DNA of 64,000 nucleotides, from assembly GCA_947623455.1 (NCBI GenBank), contig OX392527.1, forward strand, positions 51,132,401 through 51,196,400, in the 5' to 3' direction. Positions 10,249 through 60,340 of the stretch are shown piece after piece (within the stretch, counting starts at the first letter, position 1; each line of letters opens with the position of its first letter). The stretch is from Mimachlamys varia (Eukaryota; Mollusca; Bivalvia; Pectinida; Pectinidae). The notes under the pieces were generated by a model, which had not been told where the DNA came from, made no database searches, and worked only from the letters and a program-made list of their open reading frames with translations. The translations under genes were made by a program, and so were the position numbers.

Positions 10249-10830
10249 GAATAGTCAAAGACTATATACATGTACTAGCATTCTGTGGGACTACACATAA
10301 GTCATCCTACAACAGTTACATATATACCAGCTGTTGTCAAGTCTTGGAAACTTACGATATTTTGTATAATATATGATTGTTTTTTTGTTTGTGTATGTTT
10401 GACCATGTTGGAACAGTCCTTTTATCCTTATGGCTTTTTGAACTGTTATGGTCTTGAGAATCGTTACAATTTTGTACTATTTTTTTTTTTTAATTAATGA
10501 TTTGCTTTGATTTTATTTCGTAACATTTTCCCCATTTCTATGCTTGGGATGTTGATATAAGCATTGATTTGATTTGATTTTTATTTTTGAATGATTGGTT
10601 TGTGTATATGAAAAGTTTGCATTGTTTATCATAAAACAAACTTGAAATTATTTGGACAAGAAAAAAAAGAAAAGAATATCCCACCTGTTTTATATTCACA
10701 TTTTATATGCCAATATTAACTTCTTTTATGGAAAAAAAATGATTTGATTTATCAAGAAATGCACTTTACCTAAATGACATTCTAGATTTGAATGTAACTC
10801 ACGCAATGAAAATAAACTATCTTCTTCCAA
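10249..10830 (+). other. SH2D4: Proposed 3' UTR of the SH2 gene
   Basis: T-rich non-coding sequence after the stop. AATAAA at 10811-10816 is followed within 30 bp by a GT-containing stretch, so cleavage near 10830 is possible. A longer UTR cannot be excluded, because another AATAAA with GT-rich sequence after it occurs near 15430. Confidence 0.4.
10811..10816 (+). terminator. Candidate poly(A) signal AATAAA of the SH2 gene
   Basis: AATAAA lies about 560 bp after the stop codon, with aggtgtaattt downstream. Several other AATAAA hexamers lie further along, so the choice is tentative. Confidence 0.35.
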
Positions 10831-10964
10831 GCTAAAGGGATGCAGGTGTAATTTGAATTTCCGCGTAAAATGCAATAATGTATGAAATGTACTGTTTATT
10901 ATAAATCTTCCATTTATCGTTGAATATTTTTTTGTTTTGATACCGGTTCTGTCATTTTAAAATC

Positions 10965-11050
10965 TTGTTTGCCCCTGAAATTTCATAATGAACTATTCCA
11001 TCCTTTGAATTGGAAGAGTTCAAATGTGTCTTCAGGGTTGAATGAGTTAA
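10965..11050. mobile_element. 86-bp inverted-repeat element, family D copy 2
   Basis: It shares gaattggaagagttcaaatg and ttcagggttgaatgagttaa with the copies at 4842 and 60250. The left terminus is degenerate (aatcttgtttgcccctgaa). Confidence 0.7.
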
Positions 11051-13694
11051 ATTTACAATAGAATTTCACAAGTTACTTTCTATCTATTGTTCTTCTCCCC
11101 ATAATGTTGCAGAGGAGAAAACACGGATCTGATAAATAATTTCATCAAAGAATGTCTAGACAGAGAAATATTATTTTAAATTCCCTTTACTAGTACTGGG
11201 TGACCCTAGCAGAAGAAATTTTCTGTTGTCTGGAGTTTTATGTGAATATCTGCACCAGTGTAACCATTAGTGGTTTAGCTTGTGGAATTCTGTTCAATAT
11301 TACACAGAAGTAGCCAAAACTGATATGATAAGTTTACGTAACAGACAAGAAATAAAAAAAAGTTCAGCTGTAATCATAATTTACAACGTATTTTAAAAAC
11401 AAGGCTGTTTAGTTTATTTAATTCTTTCTCTCTCGGTTGTGTTGCTTTTAAAAATGATGACACAAATAGGTTGTATACTGAATGTAATTTTTTTTTTAAA
11501 CTGATTTTGTATGATTTCATTTGAAGAGTTTTAATACACAAATTGGTTGTCTGTGAAATACTGTTAAAACAGTGAATGTGATTTTGTTTGTACTGTTTTG
11601 GCGGTGTACATGTCACTATTTTGAAATTTTATGTTTTAGAACGAAGTGCTATCGGTGTCTTCATAGGTTCTGTTTTATTTACACGTAGGATTGTTTATGT
11701 AAGATAACAATATAGCGATTCTATTTCATGGTGACAATGATTATTTTATAAAAAGTCTTGAAAGTTTGATTTTCATAGATTATGAAAAATTTTGTTTAAT
11801 AAGGTTTTTAAAAGATTCGTGATATTAGCCCTTACTAAAACATACATATATCTGTCTGTGAACGGTTGATGGTGATTCCGTGTTGTGATTGTGAAACAAT
11901 TGTGTTGTTTAATACACTTTTTGTTCTGTTTCTTTGTTTAAAAAATGTTTCTTCCTTTTTAAAAAAAAAATGATATTTCTCTCTATACAATTAGATCTGA
12001 TGATGTTAACATTAAAGGAAATTGTGGTTTAAAATCGGTATTTTATTTATTAAAAACAGAAATGATTTTATATATTTTTGATTCTGAATGAAAATTAGAA
12101 TATTGAAACCTAATATGAATCAAGTGAATTCTTTTAAACCTGTAGCCATACATTGAATATTTTCACAATTTAATTGAATCTAATTACTTTCTAAATAAGA
12201 AATACGATTTTATTATGAAAAACAATTGGTAGATAAAACTATTGTTTTTGAGATAACATAGGAAAACGTGAAGGATGTTGACGTCAAATGAAATCCAAGG
12301 GAGATAATCCAAGCAGTGTGTCAATTTAAATTAGGTTAGTGAATAGGGGGTAACAGAGTTCATACATCTGTGAAAATTAAATTATCTTGCCATAAAGTCA
12401 GTTTTACCAGTGTTATTCCAGACTTAGATATATCGAGAGGTGTAGAATTGAAATATTGACATTTGGTCAACATCCAACATCTGATGTTTCTCCATTTCCA
12501 AGGGAGTTGTGCCGTAGGGCTACTTCAACTCGAACATTTGAAACTTCCTCCAAAATGTAGAAATCGTCCATAATACATGTACTAAATGTAGTGAACTCCC
12601 ATATAGAATGACCAGTTTGTATTGTTTAGAGGACATAAGATCAATGGTATTGATGTAAACAAGTCCCCCAAAATGATACTGATTTTAGTAGTAGAAGATC
12701 TTTAAACTGTGAAAATGTCGCTACAGAAATCCTTGACAATATCTTCAAACAGCCCTCCTCCTTTCCATATAGGCACCTGTGGACTAATGCCTGGTTCTGG
12801 TGTGATCAGCGGTAGGATTCATTTTGTTGGGCATGTGAAATTATTTACAGCTATTTAGAGTGTACACTGTATCAACAGTCCCCTTTGAGAACAATACAAT
12901 GATTTTTATTAAACGGTGCATATTTGACACAATAAAACATAAGCTCTGTAGTGCTATAGTTGCGACAAATATGAGAATACAGACATATCGTGATGCCCTT
13001 GGAAACTTTGATAAAAGTTTGTATTTTCTGGTTAGAACTTAATTTGTACCACATATGTTAAATATCTTTTCAGATACATATTTTCCCGTTAAAACTTTAT
13101 CAGGAATTGAAATGTCAGTAGATGTTTAAGTGTTATGTTGATTCCGAAAAAATTTCTTTCATAGATAAATAAATCTAAATCTTATTTAGAGCCTAAACCT
13201 TTTTGACATATAAAGATGAATTTTAATTTTCACATATTATTTCAGTGTAAAATTCTTTTGAAAGGGAAGTTGTTCTCTGATGAATTACAGAATTCAAGTT
13301 ACCTATTCACCAATTAAGGAATTCTTTCAAAGTGAGTATTGGTATGTATAGTCAGTAGTATTTTTAATTCTTTTTCATTATATTTCAAATGTTGCCAAAA
13401 TCAAATTAACCTTAGTACAATGTATTCCCACCGTAAATAACGTCTGAGTTGGGACACCTAATGTGTTTGACAGCCGCGAACGACAAGCTAAAGAGATGCT
13501 GATTTTTGGCAGACAGTTGTGTATAAATTAACATTGTAGATTATAGATGTGTGGTTTTACTGTAAGAAAATCTGTAAGAGAAATATCCTGGTGAAGCATT
13601 CAGTGCCATGCGGTCATTTTACTGACCCTGGAAAAATAAAATACTCAAAAGTGTGGCATATCTATACACAAAAAAAAACAGGGTAAATGGATAT
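11051..13694. other. No supported gene; intergenic AT-rich sequence
   Basis: Between the convergent SH2 and CDKL2 genes. Small open frames occur on both strands but with AT-driven composition and no recognisable domain. It may include distal 3' UTR of the SH2 gene. Confidence 0.5.
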
Positions 13695-13812
13695 AGATTT
13701 CAACAGGTATTGTGAGATATCGTTAGATTTCAACAGGTATTGTGAGATATCGTTAGATTTCAACAGGTATTGTTAGATATCGTTAGATTTCAACAGGTGC
13801 TGTTGTTTATCA
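13695..13812. repeat. 30-bp tandem repeat, about four copies
   Basis: The unit agatttcaacaggtattgtg plus agatatcgtt starts at 13695, 13725, 13755 and 13785 (partial). The first two are identical; the third has one change. Confidence 0.92.
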
Positions 13813-15735
13813 TTAAAATCTTAATAGCAACTGGCAGATATTGGATTAAGCATATAAATTCAGTAATAATTTTTTAACTTGTAATACTGTTTAAAAAAGT
13901 TTTTCCTTAATCAAAATTTCTTTGCTTCAGTCACACATCCTGGCACACATCTACAAGTTGGTAATGTTGTTTTTTTTAAGACATTTGTGTTGCAAAGCAA
14001 CATTTATATATACCATCCTCCACCTGATATTAAATTTTTTGTTTGAAATTAGAAGACTTTGCAGGGCTGAACATGAGTTCGGACCCCAGCTACACACATC
14101 AATTAATTTACCAATTAAGTTAAAGAACATTTGTAAAACTGGGACCTAAACAAATCCTTTAATTAAGGACAAGTATATTCTGAAAAATCTCCACGTTTCA
14201 ATTGTACTTGTTTCTTTGTAATTTTACAGTGCTTGCCAAAATATTTTCTTCAACCTTCCTGTTGTGCAATTGCTCTTATGTTATATATCAAAATACATTA
14301 AAAATGTAAGTTCTTGAATTAAAACATACACCCATGATCTTTTTAATCAATCTATTTTGTTTTCAGGAATCCATTTTGATATTTTAAAATAGTGGAATAG
14401 AAATTATAAAAAAAACGGTACAAATGTATATCTTATGTGTAAGTGGTTGCTCAATTTTATGTGCTTGATGTTTTTGTGATGTAAATTATGTCATTTCTTT
14501 TCTGTCATTTTAAGTCAGTTCTTGTCGATTCTGTTTGATGAACTTTGCAATAATTTGAATATTTTAAGATATTTAAACTTTTTTTTTTTTGATTTTTTTT
14601 TTTTGTAATATTGTATTTTACAGATTCTTTTGAGAATCTTTTATATGTTTGCACATATTGAAGTTTTGTCTTTGATCACTTTAGCTAGTTACTGAGTGAA
14701 CATGACGCCAAACAGCCCTCAACGCACGTATATAATGGAAAAAATATAAATCAGGAAATTTAACTGATTCCTCCAAGTAATTAAATATAGTTAGTGGGGC
14801 AAGCAGCTGCCTGATTATAGACAATCATATCTACCAGCATTCTCCAACTTACAAAAACAGTTATTTATTGATTTAAATAGCCAGTATGGATTACCTGTTT
14901 AGAAAATTAGAATTAGGGGATGTTTCATGGCTTAGGGTTTTTTAATTTCCATGGATTTTGTCATCCCTGGTTAAATGGCCAGCAAATACAGAGGTACATG
15001 AGAAGCAATTACAACAGAGAAGAATTATTGTGTAAGGATGATTTTACATCTTTTCAAGGTAATCTTATTTCAGCGTTTTTTTTGCGCTGAAAGTATTACG
15101 CTATAATATGACTGTGCTAATTGGAGTTATCATTGTGCTCATGTGCCAAAAACTGACAATGAGCTTAAATTTGATTGCCCCAAATTAAATACGTTTACAG
15201 GATTTTTTTCTGATAACAGTTATCTTGTTTGGCAGTGATAGTACTACATTTTTACCAAGGACTTCATGTGTGTCTGCAAGATGACTTCAGGAAAAAATTG
15301 TAATTAAAATGTAGACTTATAAAGGTATTATTTACCAACTTAAAGTCAAGAACATTTTACTCTGCCGGATCTAAGTTTGTCAGACAGTAGACGAAACATA
15401 CGATACATATGAGCTGTTGTATTTGATAATAAAATGTTGTGTATAGATTTGTGTCTGATATAAGCTTTGTAGAAAAAAATAGACATATTTTGTTTTAATA
15501 GCATATTTTGCATATCTCATTAAAAACATTATTTTACTTTTTATCATGCGAGTACCATATCTTTACTGATTTTGTATATCATAACTTTATAATAATAATA
15601 TTTTGTTTATTTTAAAATATATAATATAAACATGCAAGTCTTTGATATTTAGATTTACGTACCTAAATTTTAAATGACTTTGAGATAAATAATTTGGTGA
15701 TTAAACTGTTGTTTTGTGTTTTACTTTCAATTTTA
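13813..15735. other. No supported gene; intergenic
   Basis: AT-rich. A short stretch at 14110-14144 resembles a decayed end of family C elements. AATAAA at about 15428 with GT-rich sequence after it is a possible distal poly(A) site of the SH2 gene. Confidence 0.45.
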
Positions 15736-16400
15736 AGCCCAACATCATCAGATGGTGGGTTATTCAAATGCCTAGCATCCGTCATCCGTCCTTAAACAAT
15801 TCTTGTGATCGTTATTTCTTGAAAAGTACTGGATAGATGTTTCTCAAATTTCATATGCACGTTCCCCGGCTTGGTTCCTAGTTGTGCATTGTCCCATTTT
15901 TGGGTTGACTAAAACAATATTGGCGACAGGCAGCCATCTTGGATTTGTTAGTAATAATTTGTGAATGCTATTTCATGAGATGTACTGGATGGATTCTTCT
16001 CAAATTTGATATTTGGATTTGTCTCCTTGGTCCCTAGTTCAACCTCAATATCCAGGGGTTACGATCACCTATGTAATCTACGAAGATGAGTGTGCGGATT
16101 GTAGCCCTTGGCTAGCGAAGATGTCCCTAGTTATGCATTTTCAAGTTTTTGAGCTGATCCTGAAAAGTATATAGCTGATAAGACAGAAATCTTTGATACT
16201 GACATTTATTGTTGATGAAAAGTACTAATTGAACCTTTCACTTTCATAGTCAGGTACAAGGGTATTGTCCCTATTTGTGCATTGACCAGTTTTTCAGCTG
16301 ATCCGAACAATATGGCCGACAGGTGGCTATCTTGGATTTTGACAGTAATAGTTTGTGATCGCTATTTAAGTACTGGATATTAAAAGAAGTTTTTTGCTAA
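15736..16400 (+). mobile_element. Tandem-repeat element with a terminal hairpin, family P copy 1
   Basis: It opens with aagcccaacatcatcagatg, in which cccaacatc and gatggtggg form a hairpin, then catccgtcatccgtcc. Diverged units with gtactggatagatgtttctc-like text follow at about 15825, 15976 and 16370. A reverse-oriented copy of its 5' part is at 41180-41325. An isolated end of element family A interrupts it at 16048. No protein is encoded. The 3' boundary is approximate. Confidence 0.65.
16048..16078. repeat. Isolated end of a family A element
   Basis: atatccaggggttacgatca and the following cct match the outer end of the elements at 6325 and 39516, but no partner arm follows. Confidence 0.6.
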
Positions 16401-16992
16401 TTCTTGTGTAATATTCTGTAAAAAAAATCTTGAACAGTGTATTAGTGTTTTTGGAAAGAGTCCAGACTTTTTCAATAAATTTTGTGAAAAGTTATCTCCC
16501 CTTCAAAAATTTTCTAAATATGCAAATGAGCTGAACCACTGACAGATTTTTTCTGAATCAGTATAAAGAAAAGCTAGCAGCTTGTGTGAAGCGGCGTTAA
16601 ACTTGTAACTAACTAACTTGTGATATTCAAAGGTGGCAGGGAAGGGTCTGTTCACCACAGCTGTGATGATACATATCCCAGGTGTTTGACCAGACGGGGG
16701 TGTGACACTGACTTGTGTGGTCAATTTGAATTTACCTCCTAAACAAGCAGTAACCAATCAAACTATGACCAAAATTCAATTTATGTAGTTCAAAGATATT
16801 ACCTGTATTCCCCATTAGAGAACAGACCAGTTAACTTTTGAAGTATGTATTGTTGTCATTATGAGTTCATGGAAATTTTACAAACAGTTGATGGAATGCA
16901 TTCCAGATTTTTAATTGACCCCACCCCTCCACTAACCCTGTCGGCTATTTCGGACTTATACTTTCATATAAGTAGTATTACAGTGGTGTAAA

Positions 16993-17620
16993 GTAATTTG
17001 CATATGTGGTCAAATTTTATAAGGGTAGACAACTTCTTACAAAAGGGAGGCTACTCATTCCAAACAGCAAAGTTTTAGGGAGCACTCGCTGTTGGTTTCA
17101 TGGCAATCACCCAGTTTTCTGATTTTGTCTTATACCTTCATAGAAGTATGATTATGTGGTACAAAGTAATTTACATATATGGTAAAATTGTATAAGGGGA
17201 GACAACTTCTTACAGAAGGGAGGCTACTAATTCCAAGCAGCAAAGGATTCAGGATCACTCGCTGGTTTCATGGAAATCGGTTTTCTGATTTTGTCTTATA
17301 CTTTCATAGCAATATGCTTACAGTGGTTCAAAGTAATTTGCATATATGGTCAAATTTTATCAAGGGGAGGCATCTACTTACAAAGGGGAGACTACTTACA
17401 CCAGTATTGGATTTCCTTAGTCTTCTGGAATATAGGTTTCAGGATTGAAGATTCCAGATTTACCTGGTACCATCTATGATTGAACCTTATGTTGTGTGTA
17501 ACCTTAAATGGACTTTACTTAACACTTGTCATTTTTTTTCATGTTATAGTTTCAGTAATATATTTTGCTGGTGGTATGCACAAATTTGCATAGTCAAAAT
17601 TGTAAAAGGGGAGACAACTA
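16993..17620. repeat. Diverged tandem repeat, about 170-bp units
   Basis: The phrase aagtaatttgcatatgtggt recurs at 16993, 17165 and 17331 (spacing 172 and 166 bp), each followed by ggggagacaacttcttac-like sequence. A weaker fourth copy is at about 17575. Open frames here repeat GRQLLTEGRLL-like peptides and are repeat artefacts. Confidence 0.8.
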
Positions 17621-17779
17621 ACTGAAGATTAAATATTTATGGGCACCAAAAAAATTATACTATAGATGTGAGCAATATAAAAGTGTTTCTCTTCTTCTTT
17701 CACAAAAGATTACAAAAAGATATTAAAACACAAACCAGACAAGAAAATATAACAGACAATATTTATACTGAAAATTGTG

Positions 17780-17785
17780 TTTATT
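17780..17785 (-). terminator. CDKL2: Candidate poly(A) signal of CDKL2
   Basis: Minus-strand AATAAA (plus-strand tttatt), followed on the minus strand after roughly 40 nt by a GT-rich stretch (tctggtttgtgtttt). This arrangement is typical of animal cleavage sites; cleavage would fall near 17760. Confidence 0.5.
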
Positions 17786-20700
17786 GAGTTTTACAAGCAC
17801 CCACCTGTGAATACAGTTTCAAGACAAAAATTTAACATAACAATGGAACAAAGAAATGCCAACAAGTCTGTGGAATCCACTGTATCGCGCAGACATTCTG
17901 ATTCAAACCGATAATAAATGTTTGAATTTCTTTTCTTGGCGACATCTTTTGATGTATTAAGATATTATAACGTTGGCACTGTTATATTACAGTTATAGGA
18001 ACATTCATAAAACACAGATTTACACACAAAATATTTTTGAGGACTTTTTATAATATGTCAAAACAAAGTCCCAGGATATTGTGAAGAAAAACATCAATGT
18101 ATTACATACAATATGATCAGATTATGCACTTTTTTGACAGGAGCATTTATGAATAAAAAATAAAAAATAATGAAATAAATAAATATTGTTTTTTTGCAAA
18201 ACAAATAATAATATTTCACTTTTTACAACAATTTGATTACAGATTATGTAACTTAATATATACATGCACTACATTGCACTCAAATTAATGGTTTTCATAG
18301 CTTTCATCAATGGTTTTCAACACTCAGTACATTGCATTCATTCAAATAATGAACATACCCATAAAACATCGCGGTTTAACATGTACACCTATTTGCAAAA
18401 AAACGATTTCAAAACTTTTATTGAAAGTGGATATATAATGGAATATAAAGACTAATGACTTGAAGAAAAAGATAAATGCAGATGACAGTTTTCTTGACAT
18501 GGGCTGTGACATAAGGTGAAAAGGTCAGTTTGGATCTATGAATATATTTGTGAATCTTTACTTAAATGTGGATTGACCAGTACATCTATATTTTCTTTGC
18601 AACATTTTCAGGTGTTAAGATGCTAGTGAAAGTCTTTTGAAATATCTGTCATACCTCACATAAATTATAACACTGAAAGAATCAACAAGAGGCTGAATGA
18701 AACATGGGTTTTGCCAAACACTTGCATAGTAAAGTCTAGATTTTGATTGGTGGAAATACCTGAATTTGTACAAATGTAGTTTGTTTTTAGGTTACTTTTA
18801 GGGTTTTTTTCTTTTAATAATAATCACACATCCAAAATTTTATCTCACTATTTCTCTTTCTCGTACGACTCTTTCTCTCTCGTAAGAAAAAAAAGAGCAT
18901 CATTCTTACAAATTACAACTCCTTACAAACTACTACCACTACATATAAAAACCCTGTCACATGTGCGTGGGAGGGCATACTGTTCGAACATACATGTATA
19001 CATGTCATCACACATTTTCTTGTTCCTGTTAAAACATATTGAATACTTGAAGAAAAGATGATAATGAAAAATTTATGTTATCAATTCCATAGCTTAATTT
19101 CCACACAATATAAGTAACAGTAGGGAAAAAAATGTTTCAATACCCAAATTTACATTTTGGATATCAGAAATCATCATAACATATGAGACTAGGAGAGTGC
19201 AAACTTGGTTAGGGTCAAATCTATAATCATTCGCTCAAATTCTATTGAAATTTTTGACACTGAAATATCTCTTATTTTTCACACAAATGACAACAAAAAT
19301 GTTTAACATGAAAAATATAGTTTAAATATGAATGAATGTAACATATTGCAGGATATGTGTAAAATATTGGCAAAAGAATTCACCAAATTATGGAAATGTT
19401 TGAGATTGAAATCTCTCAAATAATGAAAAAAATGAGAATCACATCACACATCTTTAAATTAATATCAAGTTTTCCACACATGAAATGAAAGTGGGTAACG
19501 ATCTCTCTGATTGACACTGAAATAGTTGAAAAATGTTTAATTTTCAAAGATTCCTTCTTTTTTTTTTGTCTATGAGAAAGTGACTGTGGGAAGATATGAC
19601 TGCCTAAACAAGACAATTTTAAAGATGTACATTTTTAGTAAAAAATTTAAGAGAAGATGAATTTTCAAACTTGAGCAAACCATATGAATTTTTGAGAGAA
19701 AAGAAGTGGATTAAAGACTTCAGTATTTATAACCAATATTATGTACATCATATTTCATTGGTGTAGGAGTTTTTCTATGACAGACATGCAATGGAATAGC
19801 AAAATGCAACGTAATTTCATGTACAAATATCATACAAAAATATCATTAAGTACCACTGGCTCAGGAAATAACCTAAAAAGATTGAAATTGTATCAATTTT
19901 CAAAGGAATAACTAAAAGAAAACAATTCTTTCATGAGGTTTATACTTATATATTATGATCCTGTGCTATAAGTGTTTTCTAGCAATTATGAATTGTTTTT
20001 TAACCTTTTCTCACATCATGGAATCATTTCAAATTTCATGCAATATTGAGCTGGATAATAATCCTTTTTGTTATAGATTTCATAAGTGAACAGTGAACAT
20101 GCATTATTAAGTTTTGTGGACATAGAAATAGGTTTACAACCAAGAAATAGGTTTACAACCAATTTCTTAAACAAAATGAGAACTCCACCAAACCTTTGGA
20201 AAATACCTTTTTTCTTTAAGTATTAATTGAGCTATAAATCATCAGTTCCAATTAACATTTTAATCATTTGATGGTAATTTCTAATTTCCTAAAACTACAA
20301 GTTGCATGACTAATTCAACTTCAAAACTGATTTAAATTGGACTAGGAATATTAAAAAAAAAACCAACAAATTATGTGCAAAACATAAACTGGTGAGCAAC
20401 CAAAGGTATTTATCATATCAGAATCTGAAAGACTTGTTCACGGAAATTGAAAATAAATTAGAAAAATAAAAACATCTACTCTATATCAACAAATTAACAG
20501 AAAAAAAACCTACATGTAACTGACAGCCTTGGAATGATTTTGTTTTAGGTGTTACAGACTTTCCTGGGATGAAAAGTTTAGCAAAAGGACCACTGGGCCT
20601 GTGTTCCCCTAATGTTATTTAATGCTGAGTGAAATATTTAGGTTAGGGTCTGATATATAAGAATGGACCAAAAGTTTTAACATACCTGACTTATGAAGCA

Positions 20701-21007
20701 TGAATGTATTGTAGATTTAACTACTGGCCAAACGGCAGGACTCTACACCTGTAGGATATACAGAATAATTTGTTGAAAGATTTGAACCAATTTGTTCTGT
20801 GGCCTAATTTGAGAGGTCTTTCATCTGAACAAACTTGGTATATCTTCACTTGAGCATGCAATTGTCAGGGCTCTAGTCGATGCCAAAGATCAGTTGACAC
20901 AGTGTCATGGCATAAAGTCTAGATTTATCTCCCTTCCCATACTCAGACTACAACTCCTAGTTACCTCCCTTGGTGAGAAGTTTTGCCTTGAGCATCTTCA
21001 AATTTAA

Positions 21008-21322
21008 AGGCCCAATATATGTAACTTTCGGCAAAACTTTAAGCGAAAATCAAGCCTAATAACTTTTTATATTCATAGATTTAGTTAAGATTAACTGATA
21101 TCAGCAATATTCAAGATGAATTCTTCTAACTTCGGATTGTTGTTGAAGTGGGCCCCACCTGAATTATTTTCGATTCTTTGGATTTTTTAGTCAAGAGTTT
21201 CTTGTTAGTTACCGCTCAGGTTTACTTCGTTTTAGGCTTATTTTTGCATGGTTATCAACTGGATTTTTTTCCAGAATTTTTCAGAATCACAAAAAATTTC
21301 CTAAAGTTATGTATTTTGGGCT
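21008..21322. mobile_element. 315-bp TTAA-flanked inverted-repeat element
   Basis: TTAA lies directly outside both ends (21004-21007 and 21323-21326). The left end aggcccaatatatgtaactt and the right end (reverse complement) agcccaaaatacataacttt form inverted termini. TTAA duplication with CCC/GGG near the tips fits piggyBac-like or Kolobok-like non-autonomous elements. It lies in the proposed CDKL2 3' UTR. Confidence 0.78.
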
Positions 21323-21551
21323 TTAAGGAGGTCAAGAATTAATTCATTTCATTTACACAGTTTGGCAGACTAGATCAAGCAATTTGTATTAGCCTTACCT
21401 ATAGAGGGACAACAGTTCAAACAAGTTTGGCTATTCTACTGTCTCCAAGAATCAGCATTTTTTACAACTCTAGAGTTTCTACAGCTCGGTAGACTAGACA
21501 AAATAATACTGCACATTTATTACATCATCTTGACAGACACAAATGAAAACA

Positions 21552-21622
21552 GGGCCAGACACACTTCTGACCCTATCACCTGGCATTTCGGGCACTAACC
21601 ACTGCACCATGCTGCCCGATTA
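21552..21622 (-). mobile_element. SINE head fragment (tRNA-derived), minus strand
   Basis: Read on the minus strand it contains cagcatggtgcagtggttag, an A-box-like tRNA start, and a degenerate B-box region. The rest of the SINE is missing. It lies in the proposed CDKL2 3' UTR. Confidence 0.6.
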
Positions 21623-22272
21623 ATGTATGGAAATTTATAAACAAGAAACCAAAACAAAACAGAGGCTGAACTTAAGTCCAATACACAAGCAATGAATCTT
21701 TTTTTCATTTCTGCAAAGTTTGACCTTGTCCTTCATGAAAATCAATAAGTTCATTTTTCATTACAATAACATTACATTTATATACGTTTCAGAAAAGACA
21801 ATCTATTAGGCTTATGATGGCTGAAACAAAAAAATACAACATTGATTTGATTTCTTTTGACAACAATTGCATAAAACAGACCGCCAGTGACAATCTTCAT
21901 AAGTTGAAGCACTTGCGAAACGATATTTAGCAACATATGGCCAATGCAAACCGTCAAGAAAATCTGTTCTTTATGTGTAACTATGGCCAACGTCTTGTAC
22001 TTGCATTGGCATTTTCAGTTTCACTTCCTGGAAATGTAACTTCATCAGAAAAGATTTCCATAAACAATTTTTTTCTTTCTCAAATTTGTCACATCATTTA
22101 TGTCCTTTCAATGTAAAACATTGATTTTCTTGCAGTGTTTCTTTGCCAGTGACTCCATCAGTAGTAGCCACGCCTTCCTGTTGCCATGTCAACGGTCCCT
22201 TACATCATTGTCCACCTCTGGCTTATCCCAGTTTTTGGTCCATGTTTAAATATTTCCATACAAGGTTAATTG

Positions 22273-59438
<37,166 letters not shown>

Positions 59439-60249
59439 TCAATGCAGATAGAACAAAGTAAGAACATAGAGAAAACTGTATCTATTTAGGTCAGATTGTT
59501 TAGAGCCTTGTTAGCTTCAAAATTTAAATGAGTATCATATTTTATAATAATTTTGGGGAATTATCCAGGATAAAAAGAAAGTTGGGGCATATATGTACAT
59601 CAAATTATTTTGTGAACTTGAACTAATGTCATATTTTTTGGAAAATTATGTGTCGATTTTGAAAAATTCTGCAGTGTAAACTGCATGATATTCTACTATA
59701 GAAACTTGAAACTAAAACCAATCATTTGATTCTAAAAATTACACATTGGTACATGTTTAATAACAAAGGTTAGGAATTATATACAAAATATGATTTATGA
59801 ACCAATTTAAATTGTGTAAGGTTTTTTTCAAAATATGAACTACAGTACAAATATTTACTTAACATTCTAGAAAGATCAACAATTATCAGGATTCCATGGT
59901 AAATTGCAATAGAATTACATTTACATATATAACAAGCCAACTTTCAAATTCCAGGAGGTGAATGCCAAATTTTATATACATGTGTACATGTATTATACAA
60001 CAAAATTTTAATATCATGCCATCATTTCTACAACGAAATATTGCTACTATAAAGGGTTTCGCATGCTTAGTATGTACATGTAGCAATGGAGGTTAATGAA
60101 GGAAGGGGGTCTTAAATGTGTTGGTGAAAGGCAAGACAAAAATATACTACAAGGTTAAATTGTATTGATATATAATATTATAGCTCTTCTATGCTGTATG
60201 ATAAAAAATATAAGGTACCAGAACCATCAAAATAGGATTGACCTTGTAA

Positions 60250-60340
60250 TTAACTCAATCACCCCTGAAATTTCATAATGAAGTATTCCAACCTTCAAAT
60301 TGGAAGAGTTCAAATGTGTCTTCAGGGGTGATTGAATTAA
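60250..60340. mobile_element. 91-bp inverted-repeat element, family D copy 3 (best preserved)
   Basis: ttaactcaatcacccctgaa at the left and ttcaggggtgattgaattaa at the right are near-perfect complements. The middle is gaattggaagag-like (aaattggaagagttcaaatg). Confidence 0.85.

Larger units (their letters stand above)
17760..22272 (-). other. CDKL2: Proposed long 3' UTR of CDKL2
   Basis: About 4.5 kb between the CDKL2 stop codon and a good poly(A) signal at 17780-17785. It has no convincing open frame on the minus strand. It contains a TTAA-flanked inverted-repeat element (21008-21322) and a SINE fragment (21552-21622). An earlier poly(A) site is possible, so the length is inferred from signals only. 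Confidence 0.45.

Noticed and set aside
14110..14144. Family C element end
   Set aside because: Only a loose match (ttaaagaacatttgtaaaactgggacc-like, shown here in parts) with no partner arm; too decayed to annotate.
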